Positions 1 through 9,200 are shown, numbered from the stretch's first letter. The stretch: 38,704 nt of DNA from Thermoplasmata archaeon (GCA_021796895.1 JAKABN010000003.1:1-38704); one strand, 5' to 3'. Translations and numbers: made by a program. The notes: a model not told the origin generated them from the sequence alone.

Positions 1-1224
1 AGACAGCGCTCACTCCTGATTTCATCCTCGGGGGGTTTCTTCATATGGGGCATCGTGGCCTCGATGGCCCCTCTTTCGCTGTCCTGGCCTTTCGTCAATG
101 GCAGCGATCCTCTGGTGAGGGTGCTCGTCCTCTCCGCCGGTCCGGCAGGGTTGCTCGCAGGGAACTTCATAATGGGCCTGCTGTCGGATGCGTTCGGCAG
201 GCGGAGAATATTCATCGCGACGATGGCGATGTACGGCATAGGCATAGTGCTGATTTCCATCGCCACGAAATTCCCGCTGCTGCTCGCAGGCGTGGTCGTG
301 TCGTCATTTGGCGTTGGCGGGGAAGAGGCGCCATCGCTTGCGCTCATTGCAGAAGATGTGCCGGTGAAGCAGCGCGGCAGGCTGCTGACACTGATTCCAA
401 ACTTTAACAACATAGGCAGTGCATTTGCAGCAGCGTTCTTCCTTTTCTCTGTCTCGGGCGCGGTGTTCATAGAACGGGCATATCTGCTGGTGTCATCCCT
501 CGCAATCATGGCACTCCTTGTTTTCACGAGAATGAAGATGCCGGAATCGTTCCGGTGGCTGCATTCCAGAGGAAGGGAAGAAGATGCGGAGAACGAGAAG
601 AGTGGACTCAACATAGGACCGGAAGGAGAGTCTGTGAGCCTTCCACCCCTGTGGAAGAGTTACATACTGCTCAGCGTACTCGGCGTTTCCCAGTTCCTGA
701 CATTCGGCCTCATGGCTTTCGTCCTGGGTCCTGATGAATTTCCATCCCAGACGGCACTGATAATTTTCGTTGCACTCGCGGGGGCCTCGATCAGCGGTTT
801 CGTGGCGGCGCCGCTCGTTTCGAGAGGGAGGAGAAGCTACACACTTATTTCATTCGGTGGCGGATTTGTCACGATTGTCGCCATTCTGATTGCGTTCAAC
901 AGCCTTTCAAACGAGTACGTGTTTCTGCCGCTTCTTTTCCTGAACATGGCATTCAGCGAATTTGCCTGGGCGGCGCGCACCACGCTGGAGCCGGAACTTT
1001 TTCCCACGGCCATTCGCGGAACGGGTATCGGTCTCGTCAGGGTTGTTCCCATCATTGCCTACATCGCGAGCATTGTGCTGCTGAGCAATACGGGCCTCTT
1101 CGACTTTGTCCTCATAAACGTGATTCTGTGGGGAGTGGGCCTTGCCGCTGCCACATACTGGTATTTCCGCGGTGTCGAGACGAGCAACATCAGCCCGGAT
1201 TTCAAGGGAGCAGACAATGTCTGA
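1..1224 (+). CDS. MFS transporter, first of a tandem pair (5' end outside window)
   Basis: Major facilitator superfamily permease, integral membrane. The frame is open from base 1, and its first residues (RQRSLLISSSGGFFIWGI) align with residues ~30-50 of the next gene, so roughly 30 N-terminal residues lie upstream; the in-frame GTG at 55 is not the true start. The loop 2-3 motif appears as GLLSDAFGRRR, the MFS motif-A pattern (GxxxDxxGRR). The remaining ~400 residues contain repeated 20-residue hydrophobic segments separated by a charged central loop (around residues 180-205), as in a 12-helix MFS protein. It overlaps the second permease by 8 bp and shares with it FGxGGEE, GPxEFP and RGTGIG motifs, so the two arose by duplication. 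Operon linkage to thiD/thiE suggests transport of thiamine or a precursor; that substrate is inference only. Confidence 0.85.
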   Translation, partial: RQRSLLISSSGGFFIWGIVASMAPLSLSWPFVNGSDPLVRVLVLSAGPAGLLAGNFIMGLLSDAFGRRRIFIATMAMYGIGIVLISIATKFPLLLAGVVVSSFGVGGEEAPSLALIAEDVPVKQRGRLLTLIPNFNNIGSAFAAAFFLFSVSGAVFIERAYLLVSSLAIMALLVFTRMKMPESFRWLHSRGREEDAENEKSGLNIGPEGESVSLPPLWKSYILLSVLGVSQFLTFGLMAFVLGPDEFPSQTALIIFVALAGASISGFVAAPLVSRGRRSYTLISFGGGFVTIVAILIAFNSLSNEYVFLPLLFLNMAFSEFAWAARTTLEPELFPTAIRGTGIGLVRVVPIIAYIASIVLLSNTGLFDFVLINVILWGVGLAAATYWYFRGVETSNISPDFKGADNV

Positions 1225-2464
1225 AGCGGATGCACACGGGCGCCAGCCCGTCGAGGGCGGATACCGGGAATTGAAATATCATCTCGACGGAGCCGGATGG
1301 GGACGTTCCCATTCACTGGTATTCATCACACTTTCTGCGAGCCTGTTCGTCTGGGGCGTGGTTCTGGCTGTCGGACCCCTTGTGATTACATGGCCGGTCG
1401 TGACGGCTTCATCAGTGCTGTATGTGCTCGTGGCCGCGCCCTCCGGCCTGCTTGCGGGCAACCTGGTCATGGGTATCCTGGCAGATCGCGTTGGAAGAAA
1501 GAAATCGTTCATCATCACGCTCATCCTGTCAATCGCCGGCCTGTCTGGAATACTGCTCTCAGGCAACGTCCTGCTTCTGGTAATGTCCCTGTTCCTGACA
1601 GAATTCGGATTCGGCGGAGAAGAGACAGTATCGCTTGCACTGATATCGGAACTCTTTCCAATAAAATACCGCGGAATGGCCCTTGTAGGATCGACGAATT
1701 TTGCAAATGTCGGCGCCATGCTCGTGGCGTTCGCGTTCATTGTTTCACCCTTCTCCGTTGCGGACGAAAAAGTCATGATTGCAATAATGGCCGGGGCGGG
1801 GCTGGGCATAGCCCTTATCAGCAGATTGCTGGTACCCGAAAGTCTCAGATGGTCCTTCATCAGGGAGAAAGGCATGGAGGGGGCACAGCCGGCTGCACGG
1901 AAGAGTGTATTCGGTTTTGTAATGCTGGCGACAATTGCGAGCACGATAATACTGACATATGCTCTTCTGGCTCTTGTCCTGGGACCCTTTGAATTTCCGC
2001 ACCTTGTCGGCACCATAGTATTCACTTACAACCTGGGAGAATCTGTTGCGGGTTTTGCCGCGATTTTCATTGTATCGGTGCTGTCGAGAAAGGGCTTTGC
2101 CCTTTTCGCCTTCGCGGGCGGCTTTGTCACCATGCTGCCGTTCATCGCATACTACTACATCGCTCCCTCTTCGCTGCTCTTCTTCCTGTCCCTGCTGTTC
2201 ATCAACGGTGCGTTCGGAGAATTCGGATGGGCGGCAAGGAACATGATGCAGCCGGAACTCTTCACAACGAAACTCAGGGGCACGGGGATAGGGGCAGTCA
2301 GGAGCATAGGATATGTGCTTTACATAGCCACCATTTTTCTTGTATACGGCTTTACACCGGTGGAGTACATTTACTACGCAACTCTGATATGGCTTGCCGG
2401 CCTGATCGCCGCCGCTGCATGGTATGTGAAGGGAAGAGAAACTTCAGGTGAGAGCCTTGATTAG
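1217..2464 (+). CDS. MFS transporter, second of a tandem pair
   Basis: Major facilitator superfamily permease of 415 residues with about 12 hydrophobic segments. Motif A reads GILADRVGRKKS (residues ~82-93). ATG 1217 is chosen because an AAGGGAG ribosome-binding site lies 6 nt upstream and the start overlaps the previous stop by 8 bp (ATGTCTGA); the longer in-frame extension into the previous gene has no such support. It is clearly paralogous to the upstream permease along its whole length. The stop is 22 bp before thiD, with a strong GGAGAGGAGG site in between, so these genes are probably co-transcribed. MFS genes linked to thiamine genes or TPP riboswitches have been predicted as thiamine-related transporters in Thermoplasma (from memory). 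The leader of this operon is outside the window, so a riboswitch cannot be checked. Confidence 0.88.
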   Translation: MSEADAHGRQPVEGGYRELKYHLDGAGWGRSHSLVFITLSASLFVWGVVLAVGPLVITWPVVTASSVLYVLVAAPSGLLAGNLVMGILADRVGRKKSFIITLILSIAGLSGILLSGNVLLLVMSLFLTEFGFGGEETVSLALISELFPIKYRGMALVGSTNFANVGAMLVAFAFIVSPFSVADEKVMIAIMAGAGLGIALISRLLVPESLRWSFIREKGMEGAQPAARKSVFGFVMLATIASTIILTYALLALVLGPFEFPHLVGTIVFTYNLGESVAGFAAIFIVSVLSRKGFALFAFAGGFVTMLPFIAYYYIAPSSLLFFLSLLFINGAFGEFGWAARNMMQPELFTTKLRGTGIGAVRSIGYVLYIATIFLVYGFTPVEYIYYATLIWLAGLIAAAAWYVKGRETSGESLD

Positions 2465-2486
2465 AATCGGAGAGGAGGTTCATTGA

Positions 2487-3281
2487 GTGCGTGGACGCGC
2501 GCTGACTGTAGGAGGATCTGACTCTGGCGGGGGAGCCGGGGTGCAGGCGGATCTGAAGACGTTCAATGCCCTTTCAGTGTTCGGAAGTTCGGCCATTGTC
2601 GCCATCACTGCGCAGAACAGCGTGGAGGTATCGGGCATAATGCCGGTTCCCGTCCGCTTTGTGGAGAAGCAGATCGAGGCGGTGCTCGTGGACATAGGCA
2701 CGGATGCCGTGAAGACAGGAATGCTGTACTCGGCGGAAATAATTGAAGCCGTTGCACACAAATTGAAAAAATACGATGTGCGGAACGTGGTGGTTGATCC
2801 TGTCATGGTAGCCAAAACGGGTGCGAGACTCCTCAGAAAGAATGCCGTGGAAACGCTCATGACAGGACTGCTGCCGATTTCGCTGCTTGCCACGCCGAAC
2901 ATACCCGAAGCGGAGATTATGGCCGACATGAAAATAACGTCGGAAGAGGACATGCGGAGCGCCGCACGAAAAATAAACGAGACGACCGGTGCGAACGTGC
3001 TTGTGAAAGGAGGACACGGTGCCGGCAGCCGTTCGACTGATGTCTTCTTCAGCGGCTCCGGGTACCGCAGTTTCTCCGGTGAAAGGATCAAAACGCGGAA
3101 CACACACGGGACAGGGGATACGCTTTCCGCAGCCATAACCGCATATCTTGCCAGGGGCAGGAACATTGAGGATGCGGTGAGTGCGGGCAGGGAGTTCCTG
3201 CAGTCGGCCGTAGAGCACTCCTTTCCAGTGGGCAGGGGTTTCGGCAGCCTCGATCACTCATGGAGGTTGAATGATGACTGA
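2487..3281 (+). CDS. thiD: hydroxymethylpyrimidine (phosphate) kinase, ThiD
   Basis: Phosphorylates hydroxymethylpyrimidine and its phosphate to HMP-PP for thiamine synthesis; ribokinase-like fold, cytosolic, 264 residues, the normal length for stand-alone ThiD. The N-terminal substrate loop GGSDSGGGAG (residues 9-18), the DPVMVAKTG segment and the C-terminal anion-hole motif HGTGDTLSAA are visible. In the last motif Asp211 stands where bacterial ThiD usually has a catalytic Cys (GTGCT); Asp is the usual base in the wider ribokinase family. There is no fused ThiN domain, unlike many archaeal ThiD proteins. The GTG start is fixed by an in-frame TGA immediately before it and by GGAGAGGAGGTT 6 nt upstream. 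The 3' end overlaps the next gene. Confidence 0.93.
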   Translation: MRGRALTVGGSDSGGGAGVQADLKTFNALSVFGSSAIVAITAQNSVEVSGIMPVPVRFVEKQIEAVLVDIGTDAVKTGMLYSAEIIEAVAHKLKKYDVRNVVVDPVMVAKTGARLLRKNAVETLMTGLLPISLLATPNIPEAEIMADMKITSEEDMRSAARKINETTGANVLVKGGHGAGSRSTDVFFSGSGYRSFSGERIKTRNTHGTGDTLSAAITAYLARGRNIEDAVSAGREFLQSAVEHSFPVGRGFGSLDHSWRLNDD

Positions 3282-4329
3282 AGAGTTCGGTAAAATAACG
3301 CGTGATTTTTTCGACAGGAACATAAGAGAGAAGCTGGGGCACAGAAGGAAAGAGGTGCTCGTGCCTCCCGGAAACGGCGTCGATGTGGGAATAGTCAGGC
3401 TGCACAGAGACCTTGTCATGGCAATCACCACAGATCCTTTCTACATTGTGCCGGCGTACGGATGGCAGAAGGCGGCGTGGTTTGCTTTCCACATCATCGC
3501 TTCAGATCTGTGCACATCCGGTCTGCCGCCGGAGTACCTCTCCGTGGATCTCAACCTGCCGCTGTCCATAACAGACGACGAGTTCAGGCAGCTATGGAAC
3601 ACTGTTGACAGGGAGGGAAAAAAATACGGAGTCTCCGTGGTAACGGGCCACACCGCAAGGTACGAAGGCACGGATTATCCCATGGTGGGAGGGGCCACCA
3701 TGATAGGCACGGGTCCGGCGAACGGATATGTCACATCCGCAATGGCAAAGACTGGCGATGCGGTAATCGTTACCAAGACAGCGGGGCTTGAAGCAACCGC
3801 GATTTTCTCCCATCTGTTTCCCGGGCACGTAGAGAAGAATCTGGGAAAAGACATTCTCAGAAGGGGACAGCGGCTCTTTGGCAGCATGTCGACTGTGAAC
3901 GAGTCGCTGGCTGCTGCATCGTTCGGACTCAGGAAAAACGGAGTTACTTCGATGCACGACGCAACAGAGGGCGGTGTTCTGGGCGCGCTGTATGAAGTGG
4001 CCGAAGCTTCAGGAAAGGGAATAACGGTCAATGCAGAAAAAGTACCGGTGAACAGCGAGGTGCGCGAAATTTGCGGATTGTTCGGAATGCGGCCGCTTCA
4101 CTCGATAAGCGAAGGATCGCTGATAATGACCGTCAGAAGGGACAGGTGCGAAGATCTGCTGTCAATGCTGAAATCCCGCAGGATAAAAGCGACAGAGGTG
4201 GGCAGCATAACCGCTGCCGGCATGGGCAAGAGAGTAGTCACTGCAGGCAGGACGGATGAGCTCATTCCACCGGGCAAGGATGATTTCTGGAAGGCAATAC
4301 ACACTGCAGCGAAGGAGCGGCTAAGTTGA
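3274..4329 (+). CDS. AIR synthase/HypE-like protein in thiamine operon, possible thiamine-phosphate kinase
   Basis: PurM (AIR synthase) superfamily ATP-binding protein, 351 residues. The HypE-like pattern is visible: ITTDPF near residue 53, a TGHT segment near 125 (the AGDT region of HypE), and the C-terminal half beginning MHDATEGGVLGALYE, then EVPV-type and SEGSL motifs. The C-terminal PRIC cysteine tail needed for HypE carbamoyl transfer is absent (it ends KERLS), and no other hydrogenase maturation gene is near. ThiL, the thiamine-monophosphate kinase, belongs to the same superfamily, and this gene sits between thiD and thiE with overlaps of 8 and 4 bp. TMP kinase is therefore a reasonable but unproven role. 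ATG 3274 is preferred over ATG 3271 because GGAGGT lies 6 nt upstream of it rather than 3. Confidence 0.8.
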   Translation: MTEEFGKITRDFFDRNIREKLGHRRKEVLVPPGNGVDVGIVRLHRDLVMAITTDPFYIVPAYGWQKAAWFAFHIIASDLCTSGLPPEYLSVDLNLPLSITDDEFRQLWNTVDREGKKYGVSVVTGHTARYEGTDYPMVGGATMIGTGPANGYVTSAMAKTGDAVIVTKTAGLEATAIFSHLFPGHVEKNLGKDILRRGQRLFGSMSTVNESLAAASFGLRKNGVTSMHDATEGGVLGALYEVAEASGKGITVNAEKVPVNSEVREICGLFGMRPLHSISEGSLIMTVRRDRCEDLLSMLKSRRIKATEVGSITAAGMGKRVVTAGRTDELIPPGKDDFWKAIHTAAKERLS

Positions 4330-4937
4330 GTTACAGCGGACTGTATCTCGTGACTCCGGATTACACGCCCGGAAATTTCTTCGATATTGTAGAGGGCGCT
4401 ATCGCGGGCGGCGTCGACCTTCTTCAGTACAGGGACAAGAGCAATACGAAACAGCTCAGGACGGAGGTTGCCGAAAAACTACGCTCGATTTGCAGCAGCA
4501 GCGGCATTCCTTTTATCGTAAATGACGACATCGACCTGGCGGTGATATCCGGCGCTGACGGAGTACATATAGGAACGGGTGACACGCCGTACCCTGCAGC
4601 CAGAGAGAAAGCGGGAAAGCGCACAGTAGGCGTTTCTGTCTACGGAGACACTGAAATGGCCCTGCAGTATGAGGGACTGGGTGCCGATTATGTTTCGTTC
4701 GGTCCATTCTTCCATACAGACTCCAAAGAGGGCGCCGGGATTTATGACATCGGAGTACTTGAAGAAGCCCGCTCCAGGCTGAGCGTGCCGGTATTCGCAA
4801 TCGGCGGAATCACGGAGGAAAATATTTCGGAAGTCGTTGCTTTCGGCATTGACGGGATAGCGGTAATCTCGGCCGTCTTCCGTTCCACTGACCCGGAATC
4901 GGCGGCGAGAAGGCTCAAGAGGCTGATGAGTAAATGA
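4326..4937 (+). CDS. thiE: thiamine-phosphate synthase, ThiE
   Basis: Joins HMP-PP and thiazole phosphate to thiamine monophosphate; TIM-barrel enzyme of 203 residues, the usual length. Family motifs are in order: LLQYRDKSN (residues ~32-40) for the pyrimidine pyrophosphate, FIVNDDIDLA, GVHIG, the FGPFFHTDSKEG phosphate loop, and FAIGGI followed by GIAVISAVF. The TTG start overlaps the TGA of the upstream gene in a TTGA junction, with AAGGAG 8 nt before it. Last gene of the MFS-MFS-thiD-AIRS-thiE operon. No thiazole synthase gene is present here, so the thiazole may be made elsewhere or salvaged. Confidence 0.95.
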   Translation: MSYSGLYLVTPDYTPGNFFDIVEGAIAGGVDLLQYRDKSNTKQLRTEVAEKLRSICSSSGIPFIVNDDIDLAVISGADGVHIGTGDTPYPAAREKAGKRTVGVSVYGDTEMALQYEGLGADYVSFGPFFHTDSKEGAGIYDIGVLEEARSRLSVPVFAIGGITEENISEVVAFGIDGIAVISAVFRSTDPESAARRLKRLMSK

Positions 4938-5055
4938 GAGAGGCACCACATCGTGTTCTGAACGTTCCTCAGGCATCGCGGCGATGACTGCAGGAAGGGC
5001 CGTGATCAGGAAGGCAAAACAGCGAATTGCGGCAGCATTTCAGCCTGTTCGGCTG

Positions 5056-5071
5056 GTGGAAACGTATATAT
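5056..5071 (+). promoter_or_regulatory. promoter of the str ribosomal cluster (BRE plus TATA box)
   Basis: TGGAAAC followed by GTATATAT is a good archaeal BRE/TATA combination. Transcription would begin near 5092-5096, giving a leader of about 80 nt before S12. A weaker AT-rich element (GCTATTAAT) lies at 5085-5093. Confidence 0.65.
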
Positions 5072-5094
5072 TGGGAGTCATTTTGCTATTAATC

Positions 5095-5174
5095 CGAACT
5101 AAGAGGCGGGCATGCCGCTTTCCCCGGCATCAGGGAGCAGTGCGCCGGCGTCACGTTTGATCTGAGGAGATTTA
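5095..5174 (+). promoter_or_regulatory. structured leader of the S12-S7-EF-2 transcript
   Basis: An ~80-nt untranslated leader is implied by the TATA box. It holds two short hairpins that share bases and cannot form together: GCGG/CCGC at 5106-5118 and GCCG/CGGC at 5114-5128. TGAGGAGA lies just before the S12 ATG. Autogenous control of the ribosomal cluster is possible but not shown. Confidence 0.3.
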
Positions 5175-5603
5175 ATGGCCAGAGGAATGAACACAGCAAG
5201 AAAGCTCAAAAACAACAGGAAGAAATTCAGGTGGAGCGAGAGAGCCTACAAGAAGAGGATTCTCAAGCTCAAGGAGAAATCCGATCCTCTGGAAGGCGCT
5301 CCTCAGGCCCGCGGCATAGTGCTGGAGAAGGTTGGAATAGAGGCAAAACAGCCGAATTCCGCAATACGGAAATGCGTGAAGGTCCAGCTTATAAAGAACG
5401 GAAGGCAGGTAACTGCATTTGCAGTCGGCGACGGCGCAATAAACTTCATAGACGAGCATGACGAGGTGCTGGTGGAGGGAATAGGCGGCAGAATGGGCAG
5501 GTCATACGGCGATATTCCCGGCGTCAGATACAAGGTCATCAAGGTGAACAACGTGTCATTGAATGAACTCGTGAGAGGAAGAAAGGAAAAGCCGGTCAGG
5601 TGA
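5175..5603 (+). CDS. rpsL: 30S ribosomal protein S12 (uS12)
   Basis: Decoding-centre protein of the small subunit, 142 residues, typical of archaeal S12. PNSAIRK (residues 60-66), the hallmark decoding-site loop, and the C-terminal [10 protein letters not shown] segment are conserved; the N-terminus is the basic archaeal/eukaryotic type. ATG is preceded by TGAGGAGA about 5 nt upstream. It is the first gene of a str-type cluster and lies 4 nt upstream of the S7 start codon. Unlike many archaea, no RNA polymerase, L30e or nusA genes precede it; thiE does. Confidence 0.97.
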   Translation: MARGMNTARKLKNNRKKFRWSERAYKKRILKLKEKSDPLEGAPQARGIVLEKVGIEAKQPNSAIRKCVKVQLIKNGRQVTAFAVGDGAINFIDEHDEVLVEGIGGRMGRSYGDIPGVRYKVIKVNNVSLNELVRGRKEKPVR

Positions 5604-5607
5604 ACAT

Positions 5608-6258
5608 ATGCCTGAAGAAGATATTGAAAACAGTGAGATGGAAGAGCAGACGGAGAGCAGCACTGCACAGCCGGGACCGGAAAACGTGCTTCTTTACAGC
5701 GCCCCTCTTTTCGGTAAGTACGACATGGCCGAAGTCGCTGTCTCTGATCGCGGACTCGCCAAATACATTAATCTGACTCCGATATACGTTCCGCACACTG
5801 CAGGGAAACACGCCAACAGGAATTTTGCCAAGAGCCGCCTCAACATCGTCGAGAGGCTGGCAAATCAGATGATGCGGACGGAAACATACACGGGCAAGAA
5901 GAGCAAGTCTCTGAAGGTTATCGAGCATGCGTTTGGAATCATACATTCAAAGACGGGAAAGAATCCGGTGCAGCTGCTTGTGACAGCCCTCGAACATGCC
6001 GCGCCGAGGGAGGAAATAACGAGACTGCAGTTCGGCGGGATTTCAGTGCCGAAAGCAGTCGACGTGTCGTCTTCGAGAAGACTGGATCTTGCACTGAGGC
6101 ACGTCTGCCTCGGTGCTATTGAAGCATCGCACGGTTCAACGAAACCCATCGCGCAGTGCCTGGCAGACGAAATTATTCTTGCATCGAACGGCGATATGAC
6201 AAGTTCTGCTGTTTCCAAGAGAGATGAAATTGAAAGAGTTGCGATGTCGGCACGTTAA
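5608..6258 (+). CDS. rpsG: 30S ribosomal protein S7 (uS7)
   Basis: Primary 16S rRNA-binding protein of the small-subunit head, 216 residues, archaeal/eukaryotic type with an acidic ~30-residue N-terminal extension before the conserved core. Conserved stretches include GKHANRNFAKSRLNIVERL, KTGKNPVQLLV and ALEHAAPREE. AGGTGA overlapping the S12 stop serves as ribosome-binding site for ATG 5608. EF-2 follows after 26 nt that include a T-rich run (TTTGTTTTTG), but no separate promoter is visible, so it is likely co-transcribed with S12 and EF-2. Confidence 0.96.
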   Translation: MPEEDIENSEMEEQTESSTAQPGPENVLLYSAPLFGKYDMAEVAVSDRGLAKYINLTPIYVPHTAGKHANRNFAKSRLNIVERLANQMMRTETYTGKKSKSLKVIEHAFGIIHSKTGKNPVQLLVTALEHAAPREEITRLQFGGISVPKAVDVSSSRRLDLALRHVCLGAIEASHGSTKPIAQCLADEIILASNGDMTSSAVSKRDEIERVAMSAR

Positions 6259-6284
6259 CTTTGTTTTTGTAAAGGGCGATTGAT

Positions 6285-9200
6285 TTGGGAAGAAAGGAAG
6301 ACAATATTGCAAAGGCTCAGGCCATAATGAAGGATCCGAAATTCATAAGGAATATCGGAACTGCGGCGCACATCGATCACGGGAAGTGCATGACCGGCGA
6401 GGCGATGGTATTTACCAGCGGAGCATGGATAGAGGCGAAAGCGCTTTACTCGAAGTATGCGGCGGGACAGCCCGTTTTCTCCGACAGGGATCAGACCGTA
6501 TATGCGGCTGGTGGCGAGGAATGTACAATATCGCTCAACACTTCCGGCATGATACTTGAGAAGAGGAGAATCACGCACGTCTGGAAGATCAGAAACGATG
6601 AGCGGCTGGTCAGGATTGTTCCGCGTTCAGGCAGAACGGTGACAGTCACACCAGAGCACAAATTCATTGTCTACAGGAAAGATTCCATCCAGGAAGTCAA
6701 ATCTTCGGAACTGGTAATAGGCGACAGGCTGATTGTCCCGACTCGAGTGGACATTGAAGAGTCGGTGATAGACGACAGCGTGTTCACAGGACTCACGGGA
6801 ATAAGCACAGCTCCCGCGGCGCTGAAGGAGGCTGCGGCGGCAATCAGCTCTGCTGTTTCGAAAGCAGAGGAAACCGGGCTGCTGGGCATCCTGTTCGGAC
6901 ACGGCGTCAGCGCCGGTATATTCACGAGGCTGGAAAAAGGAACGATGTTCGCACTGTCCGCCGCAATACTGGACACAATGGATTTCGGGCGGAACACTTC
7001 GCAGCAGAGAAAAGTGCTCGGAGTCATTGCGCTTTCCATGCTCAGGTACGGCCACCGGTTCATGCTTGATCCTGCTGATCCGGACTTCATTTATGAGATG
7101 GACAGGCTCAGAGGCATATTGAGCGGTGATTGCGACGATGCGGGCGGCGTGAACGGCGGCGCCGGTGTGCTGATGATGGCCGGAGACCGTTCTGTCTCTG
7201 TTCTGGTTCCGGGACTTCCTTCGACGCTTTCGGTTGTCGACATCGAGGGAATAGAGAGCGCGTACGATGAGTTTGTATTTGACTTCTCGGTGGATGAGAC
7301 ACACAATCTTCTTGTTGAGGGCCTCATCATACACAACACGACTCTGAGTGACAATCTGATAGCCGGCGCAGGCATGATGAGCGAGGAACTGGCCGGCAAA
7401 CAGCTCCTCCTTGACTATGATGAACAGGAGCAGGCAAGGGGAATTACCATAAACGCGGCCAACGCCTCAATGGTGCAGGAGATAGACGGGGAACACTATC
7501 TCATCAATCTCATCGATACTCCGGGACACGTCGACTTCGGCGGCGACGTGACGAGGGCGATGAGGGCCATTGACGGTGTCATAATACTTGTGGATGCCGT
7601 AGAACAGGTCATGCCTCAGACAGAGACGGTCATCAGGCAGGCGCTGAGAGAGAGGGTCCGTCCCATACTGTTCATAAACAAGGTCGACCGCCTGATCAAT
7701 GAGCTGAAGGTCACTCCCGAGGACATGCAGAAGAGATTCGTGAGCATAATCAATGACGTCAACAAGAGGATCCATGCCGCGGCACCCGAGGAACTCAAGA
7801 AACAGTGGGGTGTCCGTGTAGAGGACGGGACAGTGCTGTTCGGCAGCGCCTACAACAACTGGGCCATTTCTGCAGCATATATGAAGAAGTCGGGCATAAC
7901 TTTTGCCGATATTTACAATTACCTGAGCAGAGGGGATCAGAAGACTCTAGCACAGAGAATACCACTGCACAAGGTGGTCCTGGAATCGGTAGTAAAGAAT
8001 CATCCCAGCCCCATCGTTGCGCAGCAGCTGAGGATACCGGCAATCTGGAAAGGGGATCTGACTTCCGAAGTCGGCACTTCGATGCTCAATGTGGAACCTG
8101 ACGGCCCGACGATCTTCATGGTCACCAAGATAATCATAGATCCGCATGCCGGTGAGGTTGCCGTCGGAAGACTCTTTTCCGGTACACTGAAGCGCGGACT
8201 GGAGCTCTATGTGTCCGGGATGCACCAGCCGAACAGAGTGCAGACAGTCGCCCTGTCTGTCGGAGCGGACAGGATAACTGTTGATGAAATCAGGGCGGGC
8301 AATATAGCAGCTGTCACGGGCCTCAAGGACGCTATAGCGGGGTCGACAGTCTCGTCTGTGCAGGGAATCGAACCGTTCGAAAGGATGGTTCATTACAGTG
8401 AACCGGTGGTGACCGTTGCCATCGAGGCGAAGCAGATGAAGGATCTTCCGAAGCTCATAGAAGTGCTGAGGAACGTCGGAAAGGCCGATCCATCAATAAC
8501 GGTGGAGATTAACCAGGAGACCGGTGAACACCTCCTCTCGGGAATGGGCGAACTGCATCTCGAGGTAACTCAGTACAGGATAGTCAATGACTACAAGTGT
8601 GAAATCAATGCATCCAAGCCGATAGTCGTTTACAGGGAGAGTGTCGAGGGGCAGGGTGGTCCGTTTGAGGGTAAGTCTCCGAACAAGCACAACAGGTTCT
8701 ACGTCGAGGTTGAACCGCTGGAACAGAGCGTCGTGGATGCCATCACTGGCGGCGAAATCAAGACGGAGGGCAGAATAAAGGATTCGAAGGCACTCGCAAA
8801 AAAGCTGCAGGAACTGGGGATGGAGCGGGACGAGGCCAGGGGAGTGCAGATGTTTTATGGCACAAATGTGCTGATTGATTACACGAAGGGCATTCAGTAT
8901 CTCTTTGAGACGATGGAGCTGTGCAAGCAGTCGTACGAGGAGGCGATGCGCCTCGGTCCCCTTGCGCAGGAGAGGGTCATGAATCTCAAGGTCAAGATTG
9001 TCGATGCCAAACTGCACGAGGACAGCATACACAGGGGACCAGCCCAGGTCATTCCGGCGACCCGTTCGGCAATATATGGCGCGATGGCCGTTGCCGGAAG
9101 GGTGCTCTACGAACCGGTACAGAAAATATACATCAACGTGCCGCCGGACGTGATGGGCGATGCCATCAGGGAGATTCAGCAGCGGCGCGGGGTTATACTG

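Noticed and set aside
1279-2025. Long reverse open frames under the MFS, thiD, sucD and solute-binding protein genes
   Set aside because: They are antisense to well-supported genes, are Ser/Arg/Pro-rich translations typical of shadow frames, and lack start signals.
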